Positions 46,153 through 54,931 of a stretch of DNA of 64,000 bases are shown here, piece after piece (the first letter of the stretch is position 1; every line of letters starts with the position of its first letter). This DNA comes from Massilia polaris. Its GTDB lineage: Bacteria; Pseudomonadota; Gammaproteobacteria; Burkholderiales; Burkholderiaceae_D. Made by a program: the position numbers and the translations under genes. The notes under the pieces were generated by a model that saw only the letters and a program-made list of their open reading frames with translations, was not told where the DNA came from and searched no databases. The stretch lies in assembly GCF_012927275.1 (NCBI RefSeq), contig NZ_JABBGG010000008.1, positions 124,001 to 188,000 on the forward strand, given 5' to 3'.

Positions 46153-47835
46153 TCATTGCAAGCGCTGTGCCGACAAGCTGAGCGCGGTGTCGAGCGCGTC
46201 CATGAATTCGGCCACGTTGATGGGTTTGGTCAGGTAGCGCAGGAAGCCAGCGTCAAGACCCTTGCGCACGTCACGCGGCAATGCATTAGCCGACAACGCA
46301 ATTACTGGAATACGCGCGGTCAGTGGATCGTGACGTAGCAAACCCAAAACCTCGGTGCCGCTGATGCCAGGGAGGTTGATGTCCATAATAATCAAATCTG
46401 GCTGGTACTTGCGCGCTAGCGCGATTCCCAGATGTCCGTCAATGGCGCTGAGCATTCTCAAATCCGTCCGTCGGGCGATCAGTTGCTCGACCAAGAGTAG
46501 ATTGGCCGGATTGTCTTCCACATAAAGCACCGTGCGTTGTAGCGAGTCGTAGGACTGTCTCAAGCCCATACCCGGCGGATGGTCGCCGAACAGCAGCTCA
46601 GGCGCAGATGAAGCCGCCAGTTCGACCCAAAAAAGCGTGCCGACACCCACCTCGCTTTCTACACCCACGGTACCACCCATGAGTTCCACTAGCTGCTTGG
46701 TAACCACGAGTCCAATCCCGGTACCCTCCTCGACGCCGGCTTCCTGCCCGAGTCGATTAAACGGCTGAAATAGCTGCGTCAACTGGTCTGGGGCCAGGCC
46801 GTTGCCTGTGTCCCGTACACTTACGCGTACCCGCTCGCTGCCAGACATTTCGCATTCCACCACTACGCTGCCGCCAATGCGGTTATATTTGATCGAGTTC
46901 GAAAGCAGGTTGATAATCACTTGTTTCACTCGCGTCAAGTCGGCGTGCACGAAAAATGGAGTATCGAAAGATGGAAACGTGAGTGTGATACCACGATTTT
47001 GCGCCTGCGGCGCGATCATTGCCTCGCAGTCGCGTAACACGTCGGTGAGCGCCATGGCCTCACGCGACATGGCAACCCTGCCTGACTCGATCATCGACAG
47101 ATCCAGAATTTCATTAATTAGCCGCAGCAAATACCAGCCACCTTTGAGAATCTGATCGAGCGAACGTTGTTGTGGCGCACTGGGTGGCGGAATCGCGGAT
47201 TCCATCAACTGGGCGAAGCCGAGCACCGCGTTGAGCGGCGTTCGCAATTCGTGGCTCATGTTCGATAGGAACTCCGATTTGGCGACGTTGGCTTTTTCAG
47301 CCTGCGCGCGGGCGTTCTCAAGCTCGACACTATTTTCGCGCAAGGTTCGGTTCAACAGCTCGAGCTCCAGTTCCGCTTGCTTGCGGACGGTGTTGTCGGT
47401 GCCGATCAAGAGATAGCCGATGATGTCTCCGTTCGGCTCCCTCAGTGCCGTCACCGAGACGATTGCCGGGAAGCGACTGCCATCTTTGCGAACATACGTC
47501 AGTTCGTAGCTGTCCTCGATGCCGCGCGAGGCCTTAAAGATCAGCGCCTCGAAACCGGGCGCGATCGGCGTGCCCAACTCTAACGTGAGCGCGGCAGCGC
47601 GGGCGATCACCTCGACTGGGTCGGAAATGCCGGCTGGGGTAATCTGGTCCACTATGTCCTCGGACTGGTAACCGAGCATCCGCTCGGCGCCGACGTTAAA
47701 TAATTGGATCATTCCCTTAGCATCGGTGGCGATGCAGGAAAAATAGGGGCTGTTAAAGATGGCGTCCTGCACGGCGCCATGCTTCAGGAGCGCAGGCTGC
47801 GCTTCGCGCGCGGCGGCGCGGTGAGAGTCGTTCAT
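46153..47835 (-). CDS. Hybrid sensor histidine kinase with PAS and receiver domains
   Basis: The 560-residue cytoplasmic protein has an N-terminal PAS domain (FNSPYFSCIATDAKGMIQLFNVGAERMLGYQ) with PAC-like YVRKDGSRFPAIVSVTALREPNGDIIGYLLIGTD. The histidine kinase has H-box NMSHELRTPLNAVLGF, the N-box LLSNSIKYNRIGG and DTGNGLAPDQLTQLFQPFNRLGQEAG. A C-terminal receiver follows (VLYVEDNPANLLLVEQL, phospho-Asp in DLIIMDINLPGISG, Lys in LTKPI). It has no membrane helix. It sits between the heat-shock gene breakpoint and the broken transposition genes and may be cargo of that element. Confidence 0.92.
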   Translation of the reverse strand: MNDSHRAAAREAQPALLKHGAVQDAIFNSPYFSCIATDAKGMIQLFNVGAERMLGYQSEDIVDQITPAGISDPVEVIARAAALTLELGTPIAPGFEALIFKASRGIEDSYELTYVRKDGSRFPAIVSVTALREPNGDIIGYLLIGTDNTVRKQAELELELLNRTLRENSVELENARAQAEKANVAKSEFLSNMSHELRTPLNAVLGFAQLMESAIPPPSAPQQRSLDQILKGGWYLLRLINEILDLSMIESGRVAMSREAMALTDVLRDCEAMIAPQAQNRGITLTFPSFDTPFFVHADLTRVKQVIINLLSNSIKYNRIGGSVVVECEMSGSERVRVSVRDTGNGLAPDQLTQLFQPFNRLGQEAGVEEGTGIGLVVTKQLVELMGGTVGVESEVGVGTLFWVELAASSAPELLFGDHPPGMGLRQSYDSLQRTVLYVEDNPANLLLVEQLIARRTDLRMLSAIDGHLGIALARKYQPDLIIMDINLPGISGTEVLGLLRHDPLTARIPVIALSANALPRDVRKGLDAGFLRYLTKPINVAEFMDALDTALSLSAQRLQ

Positions 47836-48013
47836 TTTTACTGCCCTTTGGTTAACAACAGCCGCCTTTGTTCAGGTCGGTTCTGCGGTGCATTGTTGAG
47901 CGATCTACGCTATTGCCTGTGTTGCTCCACATGACATGCGCAATTTTAACAAAAATCAATTCCCAAAAAAAAGTTTTGTGCCGTATGGGTACACCTTATC
48001 GGACCACGGGAGC

Positions 48014-48032
48014 GAGACAATTTTTTTGTCTC
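48014..48032. repeat. Perfect 7-bp inverted repeat at the resolvase truncation
   Basis: GAGACAA (48014-48020) and TTGTCTC (48026-48032) flank five T. The coding similarity to the resolvase starts right after it, so this may mark the breakpoint. Confidence 0.5.
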
Positions 48033-48036
48033 AGCC

Positions 48037-48546
48037 TTGCAAGAGCAGGCACTGCGCGCTGCGGGCTGCGATGTGGTCCGGGCGGAGAAGGCGAGCGGTA
48101 CCAGCCGCGCCGGCCGTACTGAGCTGGCGACGCTACTCGAATTTCTGCGGCGTGGCGACACGCTGGTCGTGACGAGGATAGATCGCTTGGCGCGCAGCAT
48201 CAAAGATTTGCAGGACATCGTGTACACGCTAAAGGAGCGCGGCGTCACCCTCAAGGCGACTGAGCAGCCCATCGACACCCGCAGCGCGGCGGGTAAGGCA
48301 TTCCTGGACATGCTGGGCGTGTTCGCGGAGTTCGAAACCAACCTCCGGCGAGAGCGCCAGCTCGAAGGCATCGCCGCCGCGAAGGCGCGCGGCGCCTACC
48401 ATGGGCGCAAGCCATCGGTCGATTCCGCCGAGGTCCAGCGCCTGCACGTTGAAGAGAAACTCGGCGCGACGGAGATCGCGCGGCGGCTCGGCGTCGGCCG
48501 CGCCTCGGTGTACCGCGCGCTGGCCCGCCATGAGCGGCCAGCGTAA
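48037..48546 (+). pseudogene. Serine resolvase/invertase lacking its N-terminus
   Basis: The readable part begins LQEQALRAAGCDVVRAEKASGTSRAGRTELATLLEFLRRGDTLVV and ends with a helix-turn-helix (VEEKLGATEIARRLGVGRASVYRALAR). In intact family members about 20 residues, including the catalytic Ser of the RVST motif, precede this point. Here the upstream sequence instead leads into a hairpin and unrelated AT-rich DNA with no in-frame ATG. The protein would therefore be catalytically dead. The 3' end overlaps the transposase start. Confidence 0.8.
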
Positions 48547-50186
48547 GGCGATTCCCGTCGATTCGCTGCTGCAACTACGGCAGCGGCTGGACCGCCTGCC
48601 GTCCAAGAGCCAAGAGCGGGCGGCCCAGATCGCCGCGGCGGCCGGCTTGTACGGCGTCTCCGCGACGACCGTCTATCGGGCGCTGCAAGCGGTTCAGAAG
48701 CCACACGCTGCGCACCGCGCCGACTACGGCAAGCCGCGATTGTTGCCGCAAGCGGAGTTGGAACGCTATTGCGAGCTGATCGCGGCGCTCAAACTGCGCA
48801 CCACCAACAAGGCCGGGCGCCACCTTTCCACCGGGCGGGCCATCGAGCTGATGGAGGACTACGGCGTGGAAACGGCGCAGGGCTTGGTCAAGGCGCCCAA
48901 GGGCCTGCTGCGGCGCCCGACCGTCAATCGCCATCTTTCCCTGTTGCGCCTCGATCAGCCTCACCTGTTGCGCGAACCGCCGGCAGTGCGTTTTCAGGCA
49001 GAGCACAGCAACGACTGCTGGCAATTCGACATGTCGCCGTCCGACCTCAAGCACATCGACAAGCCCGATTGGATCGATCCTTCGAAGGGCGTGCCAACCT
49101 TGATGCTGTTCAGCGTGGTGGATGACCGTAGCGGCGTCGGCTACCAGGAGTACCAGTGCGTGTACGGCGAGGACGCCGAGTCCGCGCTGCGCTTCCTGTA
49201 CAACGCCATGGCCGCCAAGGCCGACCCCGCGTTTCCGTTCCAGGGCCGCCCGAAGATGATCTATCTGGACAACGGTCCTGTGGCCAAAAGCAGGGTTTTC
49301 CAGAACGTCATGCTGGCCCTCGATATCGCGTGGCTCACCCATATCCCGGCCGGCAAGGACGGCACCCGAACAACTGCCAGGTCGAAGGGCAAGGTCGAGC
49401 GCCCGTTCAGGACGGTGAAGGAAGCGCATGAAACCCTTTACCACTTCCACAAACCGGAAACGGAGCGCCAGGCCAACGACTGGCTGATGCGCTACCTGCT
49501 GCGTTACAACGACCAGAGCCATCGCTCAGAGAAGCATTCCCGGCTGGACGATTGGCTGGCCAATCTGCCGGCCGACGGCGTGCGCGACATGTGCGCGTGG
49601 GAGCAGTTCTGCCGGTTCGCGCGCGAACCGGAGCGCCGCAAGGTCGGCGTCGACGCGCGCATCACCATCGGCGGCACCGCCTACCAAGTGGTAGCCGGAC
49701 ATGGCCGGCGAGACCGTCGTCCTGCTGTGGGGCTTGTTCGACGACGAACTATACGTCGAGTTCGACGCCGAGAAATTCGGGCCCTACCGTCCGGTGTCCG
49801 GCCCGATCCCTTTGCATCGCTACCGCGCGTTCAAGCGCGGCAAGGCGGACGAGCGCGCCGACCGCATCCGTGCGCTCGCCGACCAGCTCGATCTGCCGAT
49901 CAGCGCTTTGGCCGGAAGCGACATGCACCTTGCGCCGCCGGCCGCCGCCATGCCACTGCCGCACCAGCCGTTCGACGCCGCTGCGCACGAATACCACTTC
50001 GCCGGCCCCATCGCCGCCAAGCTGGCCATCGCCGCCGACCTGGCGCGGCCGCTGGCCAAGCTCGCGCCGGAGGACCGGACCTTCATCGACCAGGTGCTGG
50101 CCGAGACACTCAACCGCAACGTCGTACTGGCGCGCGTGCGGGACTATTTCCGAAGCAAACAATCAGGAGGGGACCATGCGGGTTGA
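48530..50186 (+). pseudogene. Mu/Tn552-like DDE transposase with a frameshift
   Basis: The N-terminal part has a helix-turn-helix region (AAGLYGVSATTVYRALQAV). The catalytic domain has its first Asp in WQFDMSPSD, the second in IYLDNGPVAKS and the Glu in KGKVERPFR, a DDE set of the retroviral-integrase superfamily. At about 49697 an extra G shifts the frame: before it the sequence reads ITIGGTAYQVVA, after it MAGETVVLLWGLFDDELYVEFD and onwards, as in the Mu C-terminal barrel. Together the two frames restore one protein of about 550 residues. Either part alone would be inactive. Confidence 0.83.
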
Positions 50187-50543
50187 GGTTATGCAGTACT
50201 ACGGGCTGACGCAAGCGCTCAGCCAGACCGGCTACTACGAGACCGAGCACCACCAGCAGCTCATCAAGGACATCAAGGGCGCGGTCATGCAGGGACGTCT
50301 GATCGCCGTCTGCGGCGTCGTGGGCAGCGGCAAGACTGTCACGCTGCGCCGCCTGCAGCAGATCCTGAAAAGGAAAACCGCGTGTCCGTCGCCAAATCGA
50401 TTTCAGTAGAGAAGCACAGCATCAAGCTGGCCACCTTGATTTCGGCGCTCTACTACGACCTGTCGCAGGACAAGCAGGTGCAGATCCCCAAACAGGGCGA
50501 GCGGCGCGACCGCGAGCTGGAGCATCCGTTGGTCCCCATCTAA
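50175..50543 (+). pseudogene. Fragment of an AAA ATPase of the transposition set (IstB/TniB/ExeA-like)
   Basis: The first 66 codons read MRVEVMQYYGLTQAL..., with Walker A GVVGSGKT, then a one-base deletion in the AAAA run near 50369 shifts the frame. The continuing frame reads ENRVSVAKSISVEKHSIKLATLISALYYDLSQDKQVQIPKQGERRDRELE. It then stops at 50541-50543, before Walker B (DEAHDL) and the rest of the domain appear. The gene is both frameshifted and truncated. Such ATPases present target DNA to the transposase. Confidence 0.8.
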
Positions 50544-50682
50544 TGGCAGGGCTCGCTCATTTCAAGGGCAAAAAAAAATATGATTTTTGCGGCCGCCTGC
50601 AGAAAGAAATTTTGCGTTGCGGCTTGCTGCGCACGGAAGGGTTCGGCAGATGCCGCGCGCATCGATGGTGTATGCTTCTTCC

Positions 50683-51033
50683 ATGACTACAGATACCGAC
50701 ATCCAGCTGAGCGGACCGTTCAAGGCCGTGGACAGCACCGGCCGTTCCCATGACATCAAGGGCATTCGCATCTTCGACGAGGGTTACGGGATTATCGACG
50801 TGTACGTGGACTTCGCCGCACCGGTCGAGCCTGGCCTGTACAAGGACCAGGTACTGGCCGGCAAAGTCATCGCCCAGCTGCGCACGCTGGGCTACAAGGG
50901 CCCGGACTTCGGCCCCAGCGATCCCGGCTTGCAGGACCGCAAGCTGATCGTGCTTGAGGCGCCGGAAGAGTTCAGCGCGTTTGCCAAGAGCAAAGGCTGG
51001 AAGAATTTGGCTGAGGAATTCGACGACGAGTAA
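50683..51033 (+). CDS. Hypothetical protein
   Basis: The 116-residue acidic protein begins TTDTDIQLSGPFKAVDSTGRSHDIKGIRIFDEGYGIIDVYVDFAA and ends in DDE. It has no signal peptide or membrane segment. No family is recognised. The start at 50683 was chosen over a longer form because the preceding codons are not protein-like. It is the only intact gene between the transposition remnants and the HigA-like gene, oriented toward the latter. Confidence 0.55.
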   Translation: MTTDTDIQLSGPFKAVDSTGRSHDIKGIRIFDEGYGIIDVYVDFAAPVEPGLYKDQVLAGKVIAQLRTLGYKGPDFGPSDPGLQDRKLIVLEAPEEFSAFAKSKGWKNLAEEFDDE

Positions 51034-51070
51034 GACCACTGCTGGCCGCGTTGGGTGGACGGCGTAACAT

Positions 51071-51328
51071 CTACGATTCGCCGTGTATCGACAACCCTGC
51101 CAGCCGCGATTCGGATAACGGCTTTACTGTATCCAAAGCGGTGTAATCCTGCCGCACCTCCCACAAATCAAGAGCTTGCTGCATCTGCAACCAGCTTTCG
51201 GCGGACGTATTGAGCAACGTTGCGATCCTGACTGCCATCGCGGGCGTCATCGATCGTTTTTCATTGATTAGTTCGGAGACCGTGAGGCGGCTTACGCCCA
51301 GCAATTGGGCCCGTTCGGTTTGCGTCAT
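51071..51328 (-). CDS. higA: N-terminally shortened HigA-like antitoxin
   Basis: The sequence reads MTQTERAQLLGVSRLTVSELINEKRSMTPAMAVRIATLLNTSAESWLQMQQALDLW, matching the helix-turn-helix of HigA/VapI proteins (PLGMTQAELAERLGVSRQTV-type). HigA normally has an additional N-terminal HPGE-LLEE stretch. Here the in-frame codons before the ATG are RSGLLPALK behind a TAA, so at most nine residues can be restored. No higB toxin is found beside it. It lies behind the 3' end of imuB and is probably a relic. Confidence 0.75.
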   Translation of the reverse strand: MTQTERAQLLGVSRLTVSELINEKRSMTPAMAVRIATLLNTSAESWLQMQQALDLWEVRQDYTALDTVKPLSESRLAGLSIHGES

Positions 51329-51368
51329 CTTGAGTGCGGGCAGTAATCCACTCCGTTACAATGTCAAG

Positions 51369-52853
51369 TCACGCAAACAAGCCATGCAAGTACCAGCGCG
51401 GCTCGGCGTCTTCCGCCATGCCCGCGATGCGTTCGCGGTACACCCAGTAGTGCGCATTGTCCTGCCCCTCGGCGATGAAATAATCCCTCGCATGCGCCTG
51501 GCTCCACCACCCCGCTTCGATGCGTTCGGGCGTCGACGCCATCTTCAACGGCGAGCCATAAAACGGACGGTGGTTGCGCATCAGTAGCGCGATCGGCTTG
51601 GCCAGCAGCCACACCGGGCGCGGCAGGCTGAGCACATCGGGCGGCATCTGCGCGTCCAGCGCCGCCTGGCGGATTTTTTTCTGCACCGGCAGCCAGGCAT
51701 TGGCCAGTTCGGGCCGGTAGTCCGCTTGCGGCGCCGCCTGCAACACGTTATCGGGTCCCAGCCGCGCTACCAGCAGTTCAAGCATGCGCAGCTGGTCTTC
51801 CTCGCTGCCGCCCGGCTCCGGAAACAGCGACTCGCTCGGCGGCGCCATCGGCTGCACCTGCAGCGCTTCAAGGCACAGGCCGATCACGTGCGCTTCCAGC
51901 ACCTGCCTGGCCAGCCTTTCCTTCAGCAGCCGCACCAGGTGTTCATCGCGCCATGTCGGTTCGGCCAATACGATTTCGATGATGGTGGGCGCGCGCGCCA
52001 CCCGCCCGCGTTCGTGCTCGAGCTGCAAGGTGATGCGTTCGACGGCGAGCTGGCGCGCACACAGCCAGCCTGTCAGCTGCAGCAGCAAACGGTGGGCGCC
52101 GAACAGCAGCGCCTCGGCATTCTCGACCCGGTCGAACAATTCAAGATGGGCGCGGAACGTGGTGGGCGCCTCGATCCAGTCGAACAGTTCGGGCGTCATG
52201 CCATACGCGGCGTCGAGCAGGTCGAGCAGCGCGCGGCCGCAGCGGCGCTGCAGACCGGGCCGCGGCAAGCGCCGCATGTCGCCCAGGCTGAAACAGCCGA
52301 TGCCTTCGATCCACGATGCGAACGGACGCGCCGGCGGCAGCAGGCCGCACGGCAGGCGGTCGAGCCGCCGCACCAGCGACGGCATGCCGAGCGCCCTGCC
52401 ACCCCGGTGGCGCGCCAGCAGCCAGGCGCCGCGCGCCGTGGGCGCGCAACTGAGCACGGCGGTGAAGCCGAGCGCGCGCATGTTGTCGCGTATGCGCCGG
52501 CACAGCGCACGGATGCCGCCGAACAGGCGCAGACTGGCGCCGATATCGATCAGCAGCGTCGATTCCTCGGCTTGCGCTACCAGCGGTGTGTACTGCAGCA
52601 GCGCCATCGCGACCGCATGCAGGGCGTCGGCTTCGCGCTCGGCGGTGCGCTCGTACAGGCGCGCCTCGGGCATGAGCATGAGCACGCCGCCGCGCCGCAT
52701 GCCCGGCTGCACCCCGGCCGCCCGCGCCAGTGGCGAGACGGCCAGCACGCGCTCCTGCTCCAGGACGACGCTGCCGGCGTCGTCACTGGACCAGTTCGGG
52801 CAGAAGACTTCGAGCGGTAGCTGGGGCAGGTACAGGCCGATCCAGAGGCGCAT
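51369..52853 (-). CDS. imuB: ImuB, inactive Y-family polymerase of the SOS mutasome
   Basis: The 494-residue protein begins MRLWIGLYLPQLPLEVF and carries the DinB/Y-polymerase fold (LAVSPLARAAGVQPGMRRGGVLMLMPEARLYERT). The catalytic acidic pair seen in active Y-polymerases is missing from its motif positions, as is typical for ImuB. ImuB acts as a hub that binds the beta clamp, ImuA and DnaE2. A likely clamp-binding region is in the C-terminal part. The start lies 71 bases inside the 3' end of imuA on the same strand, so the two are co-transcribed. Confidence 0.93.
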   Translation of the reverse strand: MRLWIGLYLPQLPLEVFCPNWSSDDAGSVVLEQERVLAVSPLARAAGVQPGMRRGGVLMLMPEARLYERTAEREADALHAVAMALLQYTPLVAQAEESTLLIDIGASLRLFGGIRALCRRIRDNMRALGFTAVLSCAPTARGAWLLARHRGGRALGMPSLVRRLDRLPCGLLPPARPFASWIEGIGCFSLGDMRRLPRPGLQRRCGRALLDLLDAAYGMTPELFDWIEAPTTFRAHLELFDRVENAEALLFGAHRLLLQLTGWLCARQLAVERITLQLEHERGRVARAPTIIEIVLAEPTWRDEHLVRLLKERLARQVLEAHVIGLCLEALQVQPMAPPSESLFPEPGGSEEDQLRMLELLVARLGPDNVLQAAPQADYRPELANAWLPVQKKIRQAALDAQMPPDVLSLPRPVWLLAKPIALLMRNHRPFYGSPLKMASTPERIEAGWWSQAHARDYFIAEGQDNAHYWVYRERIAGMAEDAEPRWYLHGLFA

Positions 52854-53490
52854 GGCGTTGCAGTAAAGAAGGTGTGAGTGGGAGGAACAGCGGCGCGTCA
52901 CGCTGCGGCCCCCGGCGTTTGACGAAACCGATTTCCATGCCGCCCGCCGCCGGACGCAAGCTGAGGCGCAGCGGCGCGGGCGAGGCATCCTGGCCGGCAG
53001 CCAGCGGCCGCAGCATGAAGAACAGGGTTTCGCCGCATTGCGCGGCAAGGTTCAGGCGGCGCAGCGCCTCGCCGCGCGCATGGCTGTGCCAGAACAAGAG
53101 CGCACCGCAACTACCGCTGCGCAATACCTGTTCGGCAGCCCACAGCGCGTCGGCGCTGCGGCTGGTGCGCACCCACAGCAGTTGCGATGGTTTGATGCCC
53201 AGGGCAGCCAGCGCCAGCGCCTGGGGCGGGTGCGGCGGCTGCAGCAAGACGATGCGGCGCCGGGCCACCGTTTGCAGGGATGGGCGCAACAGGCGCATCT
53301 CACCGATGCCTGCTTGCTGGAGCAACAATTCGTTGAGCGTGCCTGTGGGCCAGCCCCCGCCCGGCAGCTGTGCCGACAGGGTCGGATGCCCCGTGTCGAC
53401 GCAGCGGGCGCTGGAATGCGCCAGTTGCGAAGCCAGCCACAAGGAAGGATGCAAACTTTCCGGGGCGGCAATGGAGTGTAGAGAAGTCAT
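52783..53490 (-). CDS. imuA: ImuA, SOS-induced mutagenesis accessory protein
   Basis: The 235-residue ImuA has a RecA-like core (GWPTGTLNELLLQQAGIGEMRLLRP, then the hydrophobic strand IVLLQPPHPPQALALAALG and LLFWHSHARGEALRRLNLAAQCGE). It works with ImuB and DnaE2 in error-prone translesion synthesis. The start was set at ATG 53490; a TTG six bases upstream is in frame. A LexA box lies 19 bases before the ATG. Confidence 0.9.
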   Translation of the reverse strand: MTSLHSIAAPESLHPSLWLASQLAHSSARCVDTGHPTLSAQLPGGGWPTGTLNELLLQQAGIGEMRLLRPSLQTVARRRIVLLQPPHPPQALALAALGIKPSQLLWVRTSRSADALWAAEQVLRSGSCGALLFWHSHARGEALRRLNLAAQCGETLFFMLRPLAAGQDASPAPLRLSLRPAAGGMEIGFVKRRGPQRDAPLFLPLTPSLLQRHAPLDRPVPAPATARSLLPELVQ

Positions 53491-53508
53491 GGTCAAACCG
53501 CCTGAATA

Positions 53509-53524
53509 CTGGATGGATATACAG
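53509..53524. promoter_or_regulatory. LexA (SOS) box of imuAB
   Basis: CTGGATGGATATACAG (CTGTATATCCATCCAG on the minus strand) has the CTG-N10-CAG form and overlaps the -10 box. Its shape closely matches the dnaE2 box (CTGTATA near one end, CCAG at the other). Confidence 0.82.
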
Positions 53525-53549
53525 TACTATTCGAAGGCCGGTTTGGCAA
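53521..53549 (-). promoter_or_regulatory. Promoter of imuAB
   Basis: On the minus strand -35 TTGCCA (53544-53549) and -10 TACTGT (53521-53526) are spaced by 17 bases. The LexA box covers the -10. Confidence 0.55.
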
Positions 53550-53585
53550 TACCTATCTTTTTGCGGCGCGCCCTTGACTTTGGAT

Positions 53586-54680
53586 TCAGGCGCTGCCGGC
53601 CCGGCTGTGACGTGAAAAGAAGTCGAGCAGGAGCTTGCTGGAGACTGGCCCGGGGCCGGAGTTGAAGGCCAGGCTGGCGTCGCCGCCGCTCCAGGCATGC
53701 TTGAGTTCAGAAATTTGCACGACCCGTAGCAGGAGTTTGCGTTGCAGGCGCACGTCGCGCAAGCGGTAGGCAAGCGTGCGGCTGGTGCGCTCGCGGGTGG
53801 TGATATCGACCGGTGTTCCGATTGGCACGCGATTGAGCAGCAGCGCCTGTTGCTCCAGGTGGACTTGGTTAATTGGACGAACAATCCGGTCGGACTCGCC
53901 GTGGAACAGGATGGTAGGCATCGCGGGAAAACCCGGCTGCCGGTCAAGCACTTCCTGTATCGCCGCCGCGGCGCGGCGGGCGTCGCCCTGCAGCATCACC
54001 TTCATGGCAGCGACGGCGCCGCCTGCGGCCCCGAACAGCGGCGACGAATGCACGCCCAGCGCAGCAATCAGGCCGGGATGGTTAAGCGCGACAATATGCG
54101 CCATCGCCCCGCCGGCGGACAAGCCGCATATATAAATGCGGGAACGGTCGATGGGATGGGAAGCGGCGACCGTATTGACGATCCCGACAATGAGGCCAAC
54201 GTCGCCGCCGCCTTCCTGGGTTGCCCGGTCATACCATTTCCAGCAAGCCTGGGGATGGCTTACCTTGGACCGCTGGGGGTAGACCACAGCGTAACCCTGC
54301 TTTTCAGCGACCAGGTTCATGCGTGTACCCTGGGCAAACTCATTCGCGGTCTGGTCGCAGCCGTGCAGCATGATGACCAGGGGGATGCCCTGCTGCGGAA
54401 CGGCAGGGGGAAGATACAGCCAGTACAGCATGGTGCGCAATGCGCCACGCGCGCCGACACCCGTGTAATGGTCGCCCAGCCACATGCCGGTCAAACTGAC
54501 GCCCGCCGGAGCACCGGTAACGGTTTTCGCCCGCGTTTTGCGCGCGGCCGGCGTAGCGGTAAGCTTGGTTTTAACTTTTGGAACAGCCAGCAGCGTCTTT
54601 ACCGCGCGAGCGGTCGTACGCTGCTGTTTCTTGGCGTTGCGCAGCAAGCTGCGCAGCCACGGCCGTACCGGTTTTACCAT
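53586..54680 (-). CDS. PHB-depolymerase-family esterase with basic N-terminal extension
   Basis: The 364-residue protein has the esterase domain of PhaZ/LpqC-type enzymes: oxyanion LVIMLHGCDQTANEFA, the nucleophile GLSAGGAMA, and the catalytic acid near PTILFHGESDRIV. The His is in SELKHAWSGGD. Before it lies a basic Lys/Arg/Ala/Thr-rich stretch of about 60 residues (KKQQRTTARAVKTLLAVPK and KTKLTATPAARKTRAKTV) with no signal peptide. This suggests an intracellular enzyme, possibly attached to polyhydroxyalkanoate granules or to nucleic acid. The extension is not part of the usual catalytic fold. Confidence 0.85.
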   Translation of the reverse strand: MVKPVRPWLRSLLRNAKKQQRTTARAVKTLLAVPKVKTKLTATPAARKTRAKTVTGAPAGVSLTGMWLGDHYTGVGARGALRTMLYWLYLPPAVPQQGIPLVIMLHGCDQTANEFAQGTRMNLVAEKQGYAVVYPQRSKVSHPQACWKWYDRATQEGGGDVGLIVGIVNTVAASHPIDRSRIYICGLSAGGAMAHIVALNHPGLIAALGVHSSPLFGAAGGAVAAMKVMLQGDARRAAAAIQEVLDRQPGFPAMPTILFHGESDRIVRPINQVHLEQQALLLNRVPIGTPVDITTRERTSRTLAYRLRDVRLQRKLLLRVVQISELKHAWSGGDASLAFNSGPGPVSSKLLLDFFSRHSRAGSA

Positions 54681-54931
54681 CGAAGCCTTGACAGTCCCGG
54701 GAGGCGAGCCAGCAGGGTCGCGGCCAGGGAACGGGTAGGAATAGGTTTGCCCAGCGGGCCGGCGTTGTTGCAGCGTGCGGTAAGGAACATCATTTTAATG
54801 CCTCCAATTTTTAATTAGAGTAGCAACCGGGAAACACGCGTTCTGTGCGTTATCACTCATAAGGCGGAAACACAACAATAACGCGCGCGCCAATCGCATC
54901 CGCGGCGCAAGGCGGACTATCCCGGACATGC

